Shown here in pieces: positions 63,254 through 64,000 of a stretch of DNA of 64,000 nt (its first letter is position 1; each line of letters begins with the position of its first letter). This stretch comes from Erysipelotrichaceae bacterium. Its GTDB lineage: Bacteria; Bacillota_I; Bacilli_A; Erysipelotrichales; Erysipelotrichaceae. Under the pieces are notes generated by a model, which saw nothing but the letters and a program-made list of their open reading frames with translations, was not told the DNA's origin and did not search any database. The stretch lies in contig SVBN01000004.1 of assembly GCA_015058875.1 (NCBI GenBank), positions 1 to 64,000 on the forward strand, read 5' to 3'. Both the position numbers and the translations under genes were made by a program.

Positions 63254-64000
63254 CAGCGTCCTCCTTTTTCATTATGCGATATTACTTCCCTCACAAGTGC
63301 CGCATATGCCTTGGCACCTTCCGATCTCGTATCATATTCGAAAATCGATACTTCCCGGCTCGGTGCTTCCGACAGTCTGACATTGCGGGGAATATAGCAG
63401 CGGTAAACCTTTTCCTTAAAGTATTTTCTGACTTCCTGCTGCACTTCTACGGACAGCTTTGTTCTGACGTCAAACATTGTCAGCAGTACGCCTTCAATCG
63501 ATAATCTCGGATTCCACAGTTTCTGTACCAGACGGATGGTTCCGAGCAGCTGGGTCAGTCCTTCCAGCGCAAAGTATTCGCACTGGACCGGAATCATTAC
63601 CGTATCTGCAGCAGTCAGCGCATTTGTATTCAGAAGTCCCAGTGACGGAGGACAGTCGATGATTATGTAATCATACTCATCCCTGACAGCGTCCAGCTTC
63701 ATCTTCAGAAGATTTTCCCTGCCGACTTCATAGCTGGAAGACGCCATTTCAACATCCGCACCGGACAGGTCGATTGTGGCAGGAAGCACGTCCAGCGGCG
63801 GCATATCCAGACGGACTGCGTCCTGGCGGACTGTATCCTGTCCCACCAGTACATTGTAAACCGTATGATTTCTGTCAAAACCGATCCGGTTTGCGCCGAT
63901 TCCGTGTGTTGCATTTCCCTGCGGATCAAAATCAACCAGCAGTACCCGCCGTTCTGCATATGCGAGTCCTGCCGCCAGATTAATACTGGTTGTTGTTTTT
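63253..64000 (-). CDS. parA: ParA/Soj ATPase, N-terminus beyond the window
   Basis: Reading frame continues from the listed ORF to the edge: KTTTSINLAAGLAYAERRVLLVDFDPQGNATHGIG...; YIIIDCPPSLGLLNTNAL. Confidence 0.95.
   Translation of the reverse strand, partial: KTTTSINLAAGLAYAERRVLLVDFDPQGNATHGIGANRIGFDRNHTVYNVLVGQDTVRQDAVRLDMPPLDVLPATIDLSGADVEMASSSYEVGRENLLKMKLDAVRDEYDYIIIDCPPSLGLLNTNALTAADTVMIPVQCEYFALEGLTQLLGTIRLVQKLWNPRLSIEGVLLTMFDVRTKLSVEVQQEVRKYFKEKVYRCYIPRNVRLSEAPSREVSIFEYDTRSEGAKAYAALVREVISHNEKGGR

Noticed and set aside
62360-64000. parS site near parAB
   Set aside because: No TGTTTCACGTGAAACA-like sequence found by eye in the window

Overview
64 kb window from a low-to-moderate GC Firmicutes-like (Bacillota) chromosome; an Erysipelotrichia-type gut anaerobe is my guess from gene content, not a demonstrated assignment. 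Housekeeping blocks: mnmE-tatD-rnmV-rsmA-ispE-glmU(short)-prs, metG behind a Met T-box, and parA/parB followed by a full atpIBEFHAGDC operon. Accessory blocks: (i) a divergent cell-surface lipoprotein cluster at 8.7-13.1 kb: rhodanese lipoprotein plus FMN-binding lipoprotein with an SGAT flavinylation motif on one arm; ApbE lipoprotein, a Cys-less rhodanese-like lipoprotein and a GntR regulator on the other. A perfect ATTGTATACAAT palindrome lies between the arms, and MATE pairs flank the cluster. (ii) citrate lyase maturation genes (a GNAT-CitG fusion, citC, citX) without citDEF. (iii) a translationally coupled ECF sigma / membrane anti-sigma-like / serpin lipoprotein operon. (iv) a sulfatase-PTS locus with a IIB-IIA fusion and a IIC gene interrupted by one in-frame TGA. 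Other points: an ATP synthase c subunit with a two-carboxylate (Na+-type) pattern, a GlmU lacking the acetyltransferase active-site region, and several genes with a -10-like box 5-7 nt upstream of ATG and no Shine-Dalgarno (candidate leaderless mRNAs). No CRISPR array, rRNA, tRNA, transposase or prophage was seen. All calls are by eye from sequence and the supplied ORFs; no database search was run.
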